Shown here: positions 41,864 to 50,554 of the stretch, piece by piece
How the letters are laid out: every line of letters starts with the position of its first letter
Numbering within the stretch: the stretch's first letter is position 1
NCBI RefSeq assembly: GCF_000468535.1
Contig: NZ_AUQY01000002.1
Location: 598,888-662,887, forward strand
DNA: 64,000 bases
Direction: 5' to 3'
Source: Peptoniphilus mikwangii
GTDB taxonomy: Bacteria > Bacillota > Clostridia > Tissierellales > Peptoniphilaceae
Notes under the pieces: generated by a model
What the model was told of the DNA's origin: nothing
What the model saw: only the letters and a program-made list of their open reading frames with translations
The model's database searches: none
Position numbers and translations under genes: made by a program

Positions 41864-44800
41864 TTATTTGTTTAATGCTCTTTCAATTATTGTTGCCGAT
41901 TCCGCTCTTGTAACATTGTTGTTAGGTTTAAAGCTTGAATCCGGATATCCCTTTACAAGCTCTGCTTTGACAACTTTCTCAACAGATTCTTTTGCCCATT
42001 CTGATATTTTGTCATTGTCAGTAAATTTAAGTTCTGTTTTTTCTGAAAGCTTTAATACATTTGCTATTATCTTAGACATTTCTTCTCTCGTAATGTTTTT
42101 ATTCGGTCCAAATTCTTCTGCTGAATATCCGTTTACTATTTTAAGTGCTGCTGCAACTTCTATATAGTTCTTTGCCCAGTGTTTTTCGATGTCCTTAAAT
42201 GTCACTTTTTCGTTTGATTTTAGATCAAATGCACAAACTATAGTTTTAACAAATTCTGCTCTTGTAATTTTTCCGTCAGGTTTAAATGTCATATCTTGAT
42301 ATCCATTTAATATTCCCTTTTCAACAAGTGAATTTATAGCATTTTCCGCCCAATGACCTTTTATGTCTTTAAGTCCTGAAGTTTCTGATTTTAATCCGTT
42401 TCCTTCTTTAAAGGTATCATTATTTACAGCATAGATTGAATTTGACAATTGTCTGAACAGATGAGCTGTATGTGCTTTGTTTGTAACATCTTCTGCAAAG
42501 AATACAAAGTTTGTTCCGTTGTATTTATCTGCAAATCCAAGTATTTGATCTCTTACGAAACCATGATTTGGCCACCATCCTTGAATATAAAAATCACTTG
42601 AATCTTTTACTTTTGCAAATACTTTTGCACTCGGATTTGCTTTTGTAATTACTGTACCGCTTGCAATATATGAAAGGTCATCTGTATTATACATTCCTGT
42701 TAGAGGTGAACTTATATCATATTTTGCTTTTAGAAGTCCTTCGTTTCCTTCTCCGTCTTCATTCATCTTTATTGAAATAGGATACAACTTATTTTCTTTT
42801 GCCGCCGCAAGTGCTTCTCCACCTATTGCAATATAATTTTTGCCATCTATTTCTTCTTTTTTAACTTGTCCTGATGAATCAACTATTGTGTTTGCATCTA
42901 TTGCATTTTTAACCAAATTAAATCCAAGATCTTTCAATACAAATCTTGTTGAATCAGTTGTAGATGCATAGTCTGAACCTGATGGAGTTATATAAATCTT
43001 AGGTGCTGTTAATTCTTTAGTTGAAACTTCATCTTTTAACGCTTCCGCTTTTACATATAGTCCGCTTACATTTGCTTTTAGATCTGATGTTTTAACAACA
43101 AAATCTCCTGCTGAGGCAGTTTTTGATTTTTGTGTTACGATTTCAACTTTAGCATTATTTGCAAGCATTTTATTTACTAATCTTGTTACGTCATTATTTG
43201 TATTTCTGATTAATGTTTTTTCTGAATCTAAACCATTTAATTGTGTTTCAGGTTTAGCAATAGCACTTGTAACTTCAGACATCTTTCCGTCAAATAATCC
43301 CTTTTGTCTAACTTCTACTCTGTCAAACCCTCTCATTGCAGGGAAATTTAATACAAGTTCTGCATACATTGCTCCCCATGCCGATTCATCTGTTCCTGTA
43401 AACAGAGCTGAATTTACAAGAGATTTTTTAACTTGGTTAAGTGGAAGTATTATTGAACCTGCCGGATATTTTACTCCCTTATATTCAACTTCTTGAGTTG
43501 ATTTATAAACTTTAACTCCATTTCTTAAGAAATATTCAATCATATTGTATACTTCAAGATCATTTTTTTGATTTGCGCTGTCAAGTGGAAGTATATAATA
43601 ATCAGGGAAGAAGTTGGCGTTATTTCCTCTTGGTCTTCCTATTTGTTTTCCGTTAGGATCTAAGTGCCAAGTATCTACTCCTTTATTGTCCTCGTTTTCA
43701 AGTCCTCTTTTAAAAACTGTAAGCTGATTTTTATAAAGCGCATCTTTATTATTTAGTATATAGTCAATAGATCCTATTACAGTATGCACGTGAGCTTTCA
43801 TTCCGTCTTCATTTTGATCAGGTATTTCTACTGTATGTCCAAGTGTTCCGTGGATAAGAGCAAATACTCCTGTATATCCTAAGAATCCGTCATCCCATCC
43901 GTCACCGTAATCAAACATAGGAATTATAAAGCTTTCATATTTTGTATTTGCTATCGCTATATTTCCCATATGTCTTGCATGTTCTATCGCTCCCGGAGCT
44001 CCCTTTACATCTTTTGTTTGAGGATCTCTAATTCCACCCATTAATAAATCATACTCAAAGTTAGGTTCATGAGGTGGTGTACAAGGTTCAATTAAAAAGT
44101 CTTTAACAAATCCGTGTAAGTCTAAAAATGCTATCGGATCATATTTTGCAAATGTCTTTGCCAATGCTTTTGTTTCTTCTTGTGTTTGATATACATTATC
44201 TCTGTTTAAATCAAGATTATATCCATTTTCTCTCTTATTGTTTTGTTTTCCGTCCGGATTTTGAGTTATATCAAATAAAAGTATAAAATTATCAAGTATA
44301 TCTTCTACTTTTAAGCTTTTTTTTGCTCCTGCATTAGTTGTATTAAATGATATTTCATCATTATTTGCAAGTCTTTCCAAGAAATTAATTTGAGCATCAA
44401 CTCCCGGTGATTCATCCGGGTGAACGTTGTTTATAAAAATAGGAACTTGATAATTGCCCATTGTTTTATTATTTATCTTATCAATAAGTCCTTGTGGATT
44501 TGTATGTGCTGCAACAAATGTATTATTTAAATAATTATCTACAGCAGCTCTATCTTTAGCTACAATTATAAAGTGCATGTCTCTGCCTTGACTGCTCTTT
44601 CCTATTGATTGATATTCAAAATATCTGTCTCCTTTTTTATTTCCACTTTCAATTATTTTATCTAAGTGAGGCTTAATTTCGTCATAGTGGTGAAATCCTT
44701 CATAGTTGTTTATTTTTAGCTGAGCTGTAACAGAGATATTTGACTCTTTATCTGTAACTTTTAATGGATATGTTCCCATTAAAGTTTCAAATGTCCATCT

Positions 44801-45172
44801 TGGATATGGTCTGTGATCTGTAGTATCAACACCATAAGGTAAATCGTTTTCTAAAACTGCATGAACTTTTGTGCCGTCTACTTTTACACCGGATATGCTT
44901 ATCCATGGTTTTAAATCATATTTTGCAGTTTTTTCGTTAAAGCTCTTCCATTCTTTAACATCCTTGTTATCAAGTGTCCAAATTAAATTTTCAGCTTTTA
45001 CTTCTTTTCCAAAATCTACATCAATTTCAACTTTACCTTTTTTAGTAACCTGAATTTCATTTTGTGAAAGCTTCATTTCTGCAGCTAGTGCAACTTTAGG
45101 AAATGATCCTAAAACAGAAAGCATCATTAAAAAGGAAAGCAATATAGATATGGTTCTCTTACTCTTCTTCAT
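41864..45172 (-). CDS. S-layer-anchored M14 family zinc carboxypeptidase
   Basis: A 1102-residue cell-surface protein. The signal peptide (about 1-31) ends ALAA. The M14 catalytic domain carries the zinc ligands in 'NNVHPDESPGVDAQ' (HxxE) and 'AFLDLHGF', the substrate motif 'NGYNLDLNRDN', and the catalytic Glu in 'HTVEIPDQNEDG'. Several hundred residues of unassigned domains follow. The C-terminal 190 residues form three SLH repeats (each '(D/S)hWAxxxI...GYxDxxFxPxxxITRAE'), which bind pyruvylated cell-wall polymer. It should trim C-terminal residues from extracellular peptides. AGGAGG precedes the ATG; a small unknown gene lies just upstream. Confidence 0.92.
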   Translation of the reverse strand: MKKSKRTISILLSFLMMLSVLGSFPKVALAAEMKLSQNEIQVTKKGKVEIDVDFGKEVKAENLIWTLDNKDVKEWKSFNEKTAKYDLKPWISISGVKVDGTKVHAVLENDLPYGVDTTDHRPYPRWTFETLMGTYPLKVTDKESNISVTAQLKINNYEGFHHYDEIKPHLDKIIESGNKKGDRYFEYQSIGKSSQGRDMHFIIVAKDRAAVDNYLNNTFVAAHTNPQGLIDKINNKTMGNYQVPIFINNVHPDESPGVDAQINFLERLANNDEISFNTTNAGAKKSLKVEDILDNFILLFDITQNPDGKQNNKRENGYNLDLNRDNVYQTQEETKALAKTFAKYDPIAFLDLHGFVKDFLIEPCTPPHEPNFEYDLLMGGIRDPQTKDVKGAPGAIEHARHMGNIAIANTKYESFIIPMFDYGDGWDDGFLGYTGVFALIHGTLGHTVEIPDQNEDGMKAHVHTVIGSIDYILNNKDALYKNQLTVFKRGLENEDNKGVDTWHLDPNGKQIGRPRGNNANFFPDYYILPLDSANQKNDLEVYNMIEYFLRNGVKVYKSTQEVEYKGVKYPAGSIILPLNQVKKSLVNSALFTGTDESAWGAMYAELVLNFPAMRGFDRVEVRQKGLFDGKMSEVTSAIAKPETQLNGLDSEKTLIRNTNNDVTRLVNKMLANNAKVEIVTQKSKTASAGDFVVKTSDLKANVSGLYVKAEALKDEVSTKELTAPKIYITPSGSDYASTTDSTRFVLKDLGFNLVKNAIDANTIVDSSGQVKKEEIDGKNYIAIGGEALAAAKENKLYPISIKMNEDGEGNEGLLKAKYDISSPLTGMYNTDDLSYIASGTVITKANPSAKVFAKVKDSSDFYIQGWWPNHGFVRDQILGFADKYNGTNFVFFAEDVTNKAHTAHLFRQLSNSIYAVNNDTFKEGNGLKSETSGLKDIKGHWAENAINSLVEKGILNGYQDMTFKPDGKITRAEFVKTIVCAFDLKSNEKVTFKDIEKHWAKNYIEVAAALKIVNGYSAEEFGPNKNITREEMSKIIANVLKLSEKTELKFTDNDKISEWAKESVEKVVKAELVKGYPDSSFKPNNNVTRAESATIIERALNK

Positions 45173-45183
45173 AAATATTCCTC

Positions 45184-45510
45184 CTAATTTCTAATAAAAA
45201 ATCTCTCAAATATAATTTTGAGTTCATTTTTTTCGACTATGCACTTAAAATTATGTATAAGTTCACAGCCACCAATGTAAATTTTACATCTAACTAATAT
45301 TTTTTCACCACAGGATTGAACACAAATAATATCTCTTAATCTCCCTATATCAAGAACTCTAAATTTTTTACTTTTCAAGAATTCATCTAATGTATAGGAA
45401 TTTTTAAAATCACTTGAAAACAAATTATATATTGCTTTCTTGTCTCCGATATTATTTAATTCATAGAGTTTGCCAATTTGTTTTTTAGCCTCTGTAGTCC
45501 ACAAACTCAC
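45184..45510 (-). CDS. hypothetical protein upstream of the M14 peptidase
   Basis: A 108-residue cytoplasmic protein without signal peptide or membrane helix. It is mixed alpha/beta, with three Cys residues ('CVQSCGEK', 'IYIGGCELIHNFKC'), and resembles the SnoaL/NTF2-like layout in its 'NNIGDKKAIYNLFSSDF' opening, but this is only a resemblance. The GTG at 45510 is chosen because GGAGG lies 5 nt upstream; an ATG at 45522 would overlap that site. It lies 11 nt before the M14 gene and is probably cotranscribed with it. Confidence 0.7.
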   Translation of the reverse strand: MSLWTTEAKKQIGKLYELNNIGDKKAIYNLFSSDFKNSYTLDEFLKSKKFRVLDIGRLRDIICVQSCGEKILVRCKIYIGGCELIHNFKCIVEKNELKIIFERFFIRN

Positions 45511-45528
45511 ATTCACCTCCATACTAGA

Positions 45529-45557
45529 ATTATCACATAGAAGTTTTAAAACTTCAA
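45529..45557 (-). promoter_or_regulatory. promoter of the hypothetical/M14 unit with palindromic operator
   Basis: Minus strand TTGAAG (45552-45557), 17-bp spacer, GATAAT (45529-45534). A perfect 16-bp palindrome GAAGTTTTAAAACTTC (45540-45555) fills the spacer and overlaps the -35, a typical repressor position. Confidence 0.6.
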
Positions 45558-45634
45558 CGCTTTTATTAATCTAACCCTGATTCTTAGCTGTACTGTAAAT
45601 CGGCAAACCGTTATATTATTGTTCCCTGTACAAT

Positions 45635-46822
45635 TCAATCAATTTCATATCTTCCGACAAAATATTCTTTTTTAGGAATATTTTTTAATTGTTCAAATAA
45701 TATATTTCTTTTTATTTTCTTTGTCTTTATAACAATGTTCTCTCCAATATTGTTTAGATTATCTATCAAACTATCATCTATACTGAATTTATTACTTATT
45801 CGAAGATAATATATTCCTTCCATATTCTCTGACATATTTTTTAAATCTCTGTTAAATTCCAAATCAATATAATTCTTACAAAGTGCATCTATTATATCAA
45901 TTACAACGGCATTTCCTGTTTGAAATGAACCTGCCCCCTGACCTGCTACTGAAAGTGAATCATAATTATCTCCAAAAATTTCAACAATATTATTTGTATC
46001 ATTAATGTTAAATAAGCTATCATCTCTACTTAAAATAACAGGTTCAACTATTGAAGTATATCCTTTATCGTCTAATTTTGACTCTGCTACAAGTTTAACT
46101 CTTAAATTATTATTTTTAAAATACTCTATATCGACCTTGGAAATTGAGCCTATACCATAATGTAATATATTTTCATTCTTAATCGGTGATTTAAATGCAA
46201 TGGTAGATAATATTCTAAGCTTTCTGAGTGCATCTATTCCCTCAACATCATCAAACGGTTCTGCTTCTGCATATCCCAAATTTTGAGCCTGCTTTAACAC
46301 ATCTGAATAATCTTTATTTTCTAATTCCATATTAGATAACAAAAAATTACTTGTTCCATTCAATATTCCTCTCACTCTATATATATCGTTAATTACACTT
46401 TGACTCTTCAATGGTGTTATTATTGGCAATGAGGCCGCCACTGAAGATTCATATAAAAATGCAACATTATTTTTTTTAGCAAGTTCTGTAAATTCTTCAA
46501 AATATTCTGATACAACGGCCTTGTTTGCTGTTACCACATTTTTTTTATTTTCAATGGCACGCTTAATATACATATAACTGTTTTCTAAATCACCTGTCAT
46601 TTCCACAATCAATAAAATTTCTTCATCATTTATAATATCTTCAAAGTTGTCTGTAAAAAGTTTTTTATCCAAATCTGTTTCAAAATTTAAGTTTCGTTTT
46701 AATATTTTCGTAACTACAACATCATCTGATACTATTTTTTTAATGTTTTCTCTGTTTTTATTCAAAATTTCATAGGTTCCTTTTCCTACTGTTCCAAATC
46801 CAAGTAATGCTATTTTTATCAA
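45635..46822 (-). CDS. hom: homoserine dehydrogenase
   Basis: A 395-residue enzyme reducing aspartate semialdehyde to homoserine in threonine/methionine synthesis. The N-terminal nucleotide motif is 'IALLGFGTVGKGTYEIL'; 'VTANKAVVSEYFEEF', 'YESSVAASLPIITPL', 'GILNGTSNFLLSNM' and 'GYAEAEPFDDVEGIDALRKLRILS' carry the substrate site. The C-terminal ACT-like region is shortened and diverged, so threonine feedback may be altered. The start codon is TTG with GGAGG 8 nt upstream. It is divergent from asd. Confidence 0.95.
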   Translation of the reverse strand: MIKIALLGFGTVGKGTYEILNKNRENIKKIVSDDVVVTKILKRNLNFETDLDKKLFTDNFEDIINDEEILLIVEMTGDLENSYMYIKRAIENKKNVVTANKAVVSEYFEEFTELAKKNNVAFLYESSVAASLPIITPLKSQSVINDIYRVRGILNGTSNFLLSNMELENKDYSDVLKQAQNLGYAEAEPFDDVEGIDALRKLRILSTIAFKSPIKNENILHYGIGSISKVDIEYFKNNNLRVKLVAESKLDDKGYTSIVEPVILSRDDSLFNINDTNNIVEIFGDNYDSLSVAGQGAGSFQTGNAVVIDIIDALCKNYIDLEFNRDLKNMSENMEGIYYLRISNKFSIDDSLIDNLNNIGENIVIKTKKIKRNILFEQLKNIPKKEYFVGRYEID

Positions 46823-46890
46823 ATTATAATCCTCCTTAAATCCAAAAGATGTTTATAGTAACATTATATCAAAATATACATATTTTTCTA

Positions 46891-46917
46891 TTCAGAATAA
46901 TCTTTCATTATGCTGAA
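46891..46917. promoter_or_regulatory. inverted repeat between hom and asd (putative operator)
   Basis: TTCAGAATAAT and ATTATGCTGAA form an inverted repeat with 10 of 11 matching positions and a 5-nt centre. It lies in the divergent hom/asd region and ends exactly where the asd -35 begins. Confidence 0.55.
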
Positions 46918-46946
46918 TTGACAATATTATGCTGACATGGTATATT
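46918..46946 (+). promoter_or_regulatory. asd promoter
   Basis: TTGACA (46918-46923), 17-bp spacer, TATATT (46941-46946). The predicted start near 46953 gives a leader of about 24 nt. Confidence 0.8.
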
Positions 46947-46976
46947 AGGCTCAAAATTGTTAAGAAGGTGTACGAA

Positions 46977-47975
46977 TTGAATAAAATAAATTTAGCAATA
47001 TTTGGTGCAACAGGTCTGGTAGGACAAAAAATGAAACGCATCTTGGAAGAAAGAAACTTAAATATAGACAACATATATTTTTTTGCTTCAAAAAATTCTG
47101 CCGGAAAGGTAATTTTTTTTAACAGTAAAGAACACTTTGTAGAAGAACTTTGTGAAAAAAACATTGCAAACAAAAAAATAGACTATGCACTTTGTGCATT
47201 GGATTCTCCTCTTGCAAAAGAATTTTTACCGTTAACTAAAAAATATAACATAACTGTTATAGATAACTCTTCCGCTTTTAGAATGGCAGATGACATTCCT
47301 TTGGTTGTTCCGGAAATAAATCCTGAAAAAGCACTTTATGAAGGAAATATAATAGCAAGTCCAAATTGCAGTACAATTCAATCAGTTGTTGCACTTTATC
47401 CAATATATAAAAACTATGGAATAAAGAGAATAATATACACTACTTATCAAGCAGTATCCGGTAGTGGTGTAAACGGAATTGAAGATTTAAAAAGAGGTTT
47501 ATGGGATGGAGAAAATCGCTTCTATCCGCATCAAATTGCCTATAATGTTCTCCCACATATAGATGATTTTCTTGACGACGGCTACACTAAAGAAGAAATG
47601 AAAATGGTAAATGAAACAAAGAAAATTTTTGGAGACAATTCAATTAAAATTACCGCAACAACCGCAAGAGTCCCTGTGTATGATTCACACCTTGTATCAA
47701 TAAATGTGGAAACGGAAAAACCGTTTGAGTTGACCGATATATTTGATATATTCAAAAACGAACCAGGTATAATTTTATATGATGATGTAAAAAATAATAT
47801 ATATCCTATGCCGATAGTTGCAAGAGGACGAAATGAAGTATTTGTCGGCAGAATACGAAGAGATTTCTCTGTAGAAAATGGAATTAATTTCATATCGGTT
47901 GCCGATAATACAAGAAAGGGTGCAGCACTCAACACAATTCAAATACTTGAATATCTAATAGATAAACAAAAATAA
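46977..47975 (+). CDS. asd: aspartate-semialdehyde dehydrogenase
   Basis: A 332-residue enzyme reducing aspartyl phosphate to the semialdehyde. 'LAIFGATGLVGQKMKRILEER' binds NADP, 'IIASPNCSTIQSVVALYPIYK' holds the catalytic Cys, 'AVSGSGVNGIEDLKRG' and 'RVPVYDSHLVSINVET' complete the site. The start is a TTG with AAGGTG 6 nt upstream; longer frames would begin upstream of the predicted transcription start and are rejected. It supplies the substrate used by hom, its divergent neighbour. Confidence 0.95.
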   Translation: MNKINLAIFGATGLVGQKMKRILEERNLNIDNIYFFASKNSAGKVIFFNSKEHFVEELCEKNIANKKIDYALCALDSPLAKEFLPLTKKYNITVIDNSSAFRMADDIPLVVPEINPEKALYEGNIIASPNCSTIQSVVALYPIYKNYGIKRIIYTTYQAVSGSGVNGIEDLKRGLWDGENRFYPHQIAYNVLPHIDDFLDDGYTKEEMKMVNETKKIFGDNSIKITATTARVPVYDSHLVSINVETEKPFELTDIFDIFKNEPGIILYDDVKNNIYPMPIVARGRNEVFVGRIRRDFSVENGINFISVADNTRKGAALNTIQILEYLIDKQK

Positions 47976-48001
47976 ACTCGGAAGTTATCCGAGTTTTTTT
48001 C
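47974..48001 (+). terminator. asd terminator
   Basis: Stem AAACTCGG / CCGAGTTT with a 7-nt loop followed by TTTT. It overlaps the end of the convergent queH gene. Confidence 0.85.
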
Positions 48002-48620
48002 TATCTTCCATGCTTTGTAATTTTGAAAATATACATCCGCAATAGTCTTGCCTATATAAATTATATTCTTTTGAAAGTTCAATACTTCTCCTGTAACCAT
48101 TTTTCTTTTTAAAATCAGAATATAGATAATTTATTCCATATTTTTTTGCCATTTCTTCGCCGATTTTATTTAATAACTGAGAATTTTTATACGGACTTAC
48201 TGAAAGCGTAGTTGTAAAATAGTCAAATCCTTTTTCTTTTGCAAACTTTGCAGCTTCCTCAATTCTCAAATCAAAACACAGTTTACATCTATATCCGCCT
48301 TCACGTTCGTGTTCGTATCCTTTTATCTTATCAAAATATTCTGATGAATCGTAATCTATTACAATAAGCTCTATTTTATTTTTTGAAGGCAATCTTTCTA
48401 TTACACTTCTCTGTTCAACTACTCTTGTATAAAATTCATTTTTTGTATCTATATTTGGATTGTAATATAAAACCGTTATTTTAAAATACATGCCAAGCCT
48501 TTCCAAAACTGAACTTGAACAAGGACCGCAACAAGAATGCAGTAATAATCTCGGTGGATTATCTGTATCAAGTTTCTTTATTATATTTTCCATTTCAAGA
48601 TTATAATTTATTTTATTCAT
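47985..48620 (-). CDS. queH: epoxyqueuosine reductase QueH
   Basis: A 211-residue member of the QueH (DUF208) family, the non-cobalamin enzyme that reduces epoxyqueuosine to queuosine in tRNA. The four conserved Cys pairs are visible: 'LLHSCCGPCSS' near the N-terminus, 'GYRCKLCFDLRIEEAAKFA' in the middle and 'YRQDYCGCIFSK' at the end. They hold a [4Fe-4S] cluster and a second metal. The gene is monocistronic and faces asd. The cluster of Cys motifs makes the assignment firm. Confidence 0.93.
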   Translation of the reverse strand: MNKINYNLEMENIIKKLDTDNPPRLLLHSCCGPCSSSVLERLGMYFKITVLYYNPNIDTKNEFYTRVVEQRSVIERLPSKNKIELIVIDYDSSEYFDKIKGYEHEREGGYRCKLCFDLRIEEAAKFAKEKGFDYFTTTLSVSPYKNSQLLNKIGEEMAKKYGINYLYSDFKKKNGYRRSIELSKEYNLYRQDYCGCIFSKLQSMEDRKKLG

Positions 48621-48638
48621 ATTTACACTTCCAAATCA

Positions 48639-48667
48639 TTGTATCTAATTTTAACCTGTGATATAAT
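48639..48667 (+). promoter_or_regulatory. tRNA-Pro promoter
   Basis: TTGTAT (48639-48644), 17-bp spacer, TATAAT (48662-48667), ending 12 nt before the mature tRNA. Confidence 0.7.
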
Positions 48668-48679
48668 TTTAGATGTCGT

Positions 48680-48756
48680 CGGGATGTAGCGCAGTTTGGT
48701 AGCGCACATGTATGGGGTGCATGGGGCCGAAGGTTCAAATCCTTTCATCCCGACCA
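48680..48756 (+). tRNA. tRNA-Pro (anticodon GGG)
   Basis: The sequence folds as a full cloverleaf: acceptor CGGGATG/CATCCCG, D-stem GCGC/GCGC, anticodon stem CATGT/GCATG with loop ATGGGGT, T-arm GAAGG-TTCAAAT-CCTTT and an encoded CCA end. The anticodon GGG reads CCC and CCU. A promoter and a terminator flank it, so it is an independent transcript. Confidence 0.95.
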
Positions 48757-48758
48757 TT

Positions 48759-48782
48759 GCCGTGTATACACGGCTTTTTTTA
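48759..48782 (+). terminator. tRNA-Pro terminator
   Basis: Stem GCCGTG / CACGGC with loop TATA, followed by seven T. Confidence 0.92.
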
Positions 48783-48790
48783 TTCTTAAT

Positions 48791-50539
48791 TTAAAACATT
48801 CCCCTTCTAACTGTCCCGTCAGATTCATCAATCGTTATTATATCACCTGTTTTTATTTTTGTTAATGCTCCAAACGCTCCAACTATTGTCGGAATTGAAA
48901 GAGCTATCCCTGTAATTGCCGCATGAGATGTGTATCCTGCAATTTCAGCTACTATTCCTGATGATCTTTCAACATATTTCATAATATCTTTATCTGTTGT
49001 CGTAAGTACTACTATATCTCCATCCTTAAAGTCTTTAATTAAATCTTCTTCGTCTTTTACAACTATAGCTCTTGCAGTAAGTTTTTTACTACCCATTCCT
49101 ACACCCTTTGTCAATATTTCAGACACAGTTTGAACTTTTATTAAATTCGTAGAACCTGCAAGACCGACAGGGACTCCTGCTGTTACTATAACGGTATCTC
49201 CTGCTTTTAATAAATTTTCTTCCACAGCTCTTTCTATTGATATATTTATAACATCATCCGTACTTTTCAAATTAGGAACTGTAATTGATGTAGTTCCCCA
49301 CTCAAGCGATAGCTGTCTTCTCACTTTTTCATTTGTAGTAGCTGCTATAATTTCACTTTTAGGTCTGAATTTTGAAAGTGCTCTTGTTGTATATCCTGAT
49401 GTTGTAGCTGTTATTATTGCCTTTGCATTTAAGTCTTCCGCTATTGTACATGTACTTTTGCCTATTGCATTAGTCGTAGAATTTGAAATATCCTCTATTT
49501 TTTTTCTTAGTAATGCTCTATAATCTATAGAATTTTCTGTAACTTCTACAATTTTTCTCATAGTTCTTACAGCAAGAACAGGATATCTTCCGCTTGCTGT
49601 TTCCCCGGAAAGCATTACTGCACTTGTCCCGTCAAGTACCGCGTTTGCAACATCATTTGCCTCGGCTCTTGTAGGTCTCGGATTTCTCATCATAGAATCC
49701 AGCATTTGGGTTGCAGTTATTACAACTTTTCCCACAAGATTGCACTTATTTATTATTTCTTTTTGTGCAAGCGGAACTTCCTCCGTTTCAATTTCAACAC
49801 CCAAATCTCCTCTTGCAACCATAATACCGTCTGACACTTCCAGAATTTCATCAAGATTTTCAAGACCTTGCTCTGATTCTATTTTAGATATTATTCTAAT
49901 ATCAAAATTATCAGCATCCTCTAAAATTTTTCTTATTTCAAGAACATCCGACTTTGTTCTAACAAAAGATGCCGCTATAAAATCAATATCATTTTCTATA
50001 CCGAATAATATATCTTCCTTATCTTTTTCAGTCAATGCAGGTAATTTTAAATGTATTCCCGGAACATTGACTCCTTTTCTTGAAGAAATTTTTCCTCCGT
50101 TTTCAACAACACATTCAATTTCCGTACCGTCTATCTTTTCAACTCTTAAACCTACAAGCCCGTCATCTATCAAAACTCTTGAGCCGATTTGCAAATCTTT
50201 AGGTAAATCTTTATATGATACTGATGCAATATTTTGATCTCCCTCTATATTTCTTGTAGTCAAAGTGAATTTTTCTTCAGTATCAAGTTCCACATCAATC
50301 ATATTTTTAAAAAGTCCAAGTCTTATTTCGGGACCTTTAGTATCAAGCATTATTGCTACAGGAAGATTCAATTCTTCTCTAATTTTTTTTATCCTGTCAA
50401 TTCTAACTTTATGTTCCTCATGTGAACCATGAGAAAAATTTAATCTGCAAACATCTAAGCCCTCTAAAAAAAGCTGCCTTAAAACTTCTTCACTGTCACT
50501 TGCAGGACCTATTGTTGAAACTATTTTTGTTCTTTTCAT
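48791..50539 (-). CDS. pyk: pyruvate kinase with C-terminal PEP-utiliser domain
   Basis: A 582-residue enzyme. The N-terminal 'TKIVSTIGPASDSEEVLRQLFLEGLDVCRLNFSHGSHEEH', 'IMLDTKGPEIR' and 'MVARGDLGVEIETEEVPLAQKEII', with 'NAVLDGTSAVMLSGETASGRYPV', are the pyruvate kinase signatures. The last 100 residues ('ARAIVVKDEEDLIKDF...GIVAEIAGYTSHAAITGIALSIPTIVG') form an extra PEP-utiliser mobile-like domain, as in Bacillus enzymes. It makes ATP from PEP. It follows pfkA after 15 nt, so the two glycolytic genes are probably cotranscribed. Confidence 0.96.
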   Translation of the reverse strand: MKRTKIVSTIGPASDSEEVLRQLFLEGLDVCRLNFSHGSHEEHKVRIDRIKKIREELNLPVAIMLDTKGPEIRLGLFKNMIDVELDTEEKFTLTTRNIEGDQNIASVSYKDLPKDLQIGSRVLIDDGLVGLRVEKIDGTEIECVVENGGKISSRKGVNVPGIHLKLPALTEKDKEDILFGIENDIDFIAASFVRTKSDVLEIRKILEDADNFDIRIISKIESEQGLENLDEILEVSDGIMVARGDLGVEIETEEVPLAQKEIINKCNLVGKVVITATQMLDSMMRNPRPTRAEANDVANAVLDGTSAVMLSGETASGRYPVLAVRTMRKIVEVTENSIDYRALLRKKIEDISNSTTNAIGKSTCTIAEDLNAKAIITATTSGYTTRALSKFRPKSEIIAATTNEKVRRQLSLEWGTTSITVPNLKSTDDVINISIERAVEENLLKAGDTVIVTAGVPVGLAGSTNLIKVQTVSEILTKGVGMGSKKLTARAIVVKDEEDLIKDFKDGDIVVLTTTDKDIMKYVERSSGIVAEIAGYTSHAAITGIALSIPTIVGAFGALTKIKTGDIITIDESDGTVRRGMF

Positions 50540-50554
50540 AAATTATAACCTCTT

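Noticed and set aside
49740-50237. Plus-strand open frame of 165 codons opposite pyk
   Set aside because: Antisense to conserved pyruvate kinase sequence, with biased Ser/Ile content typical of shadow frames.
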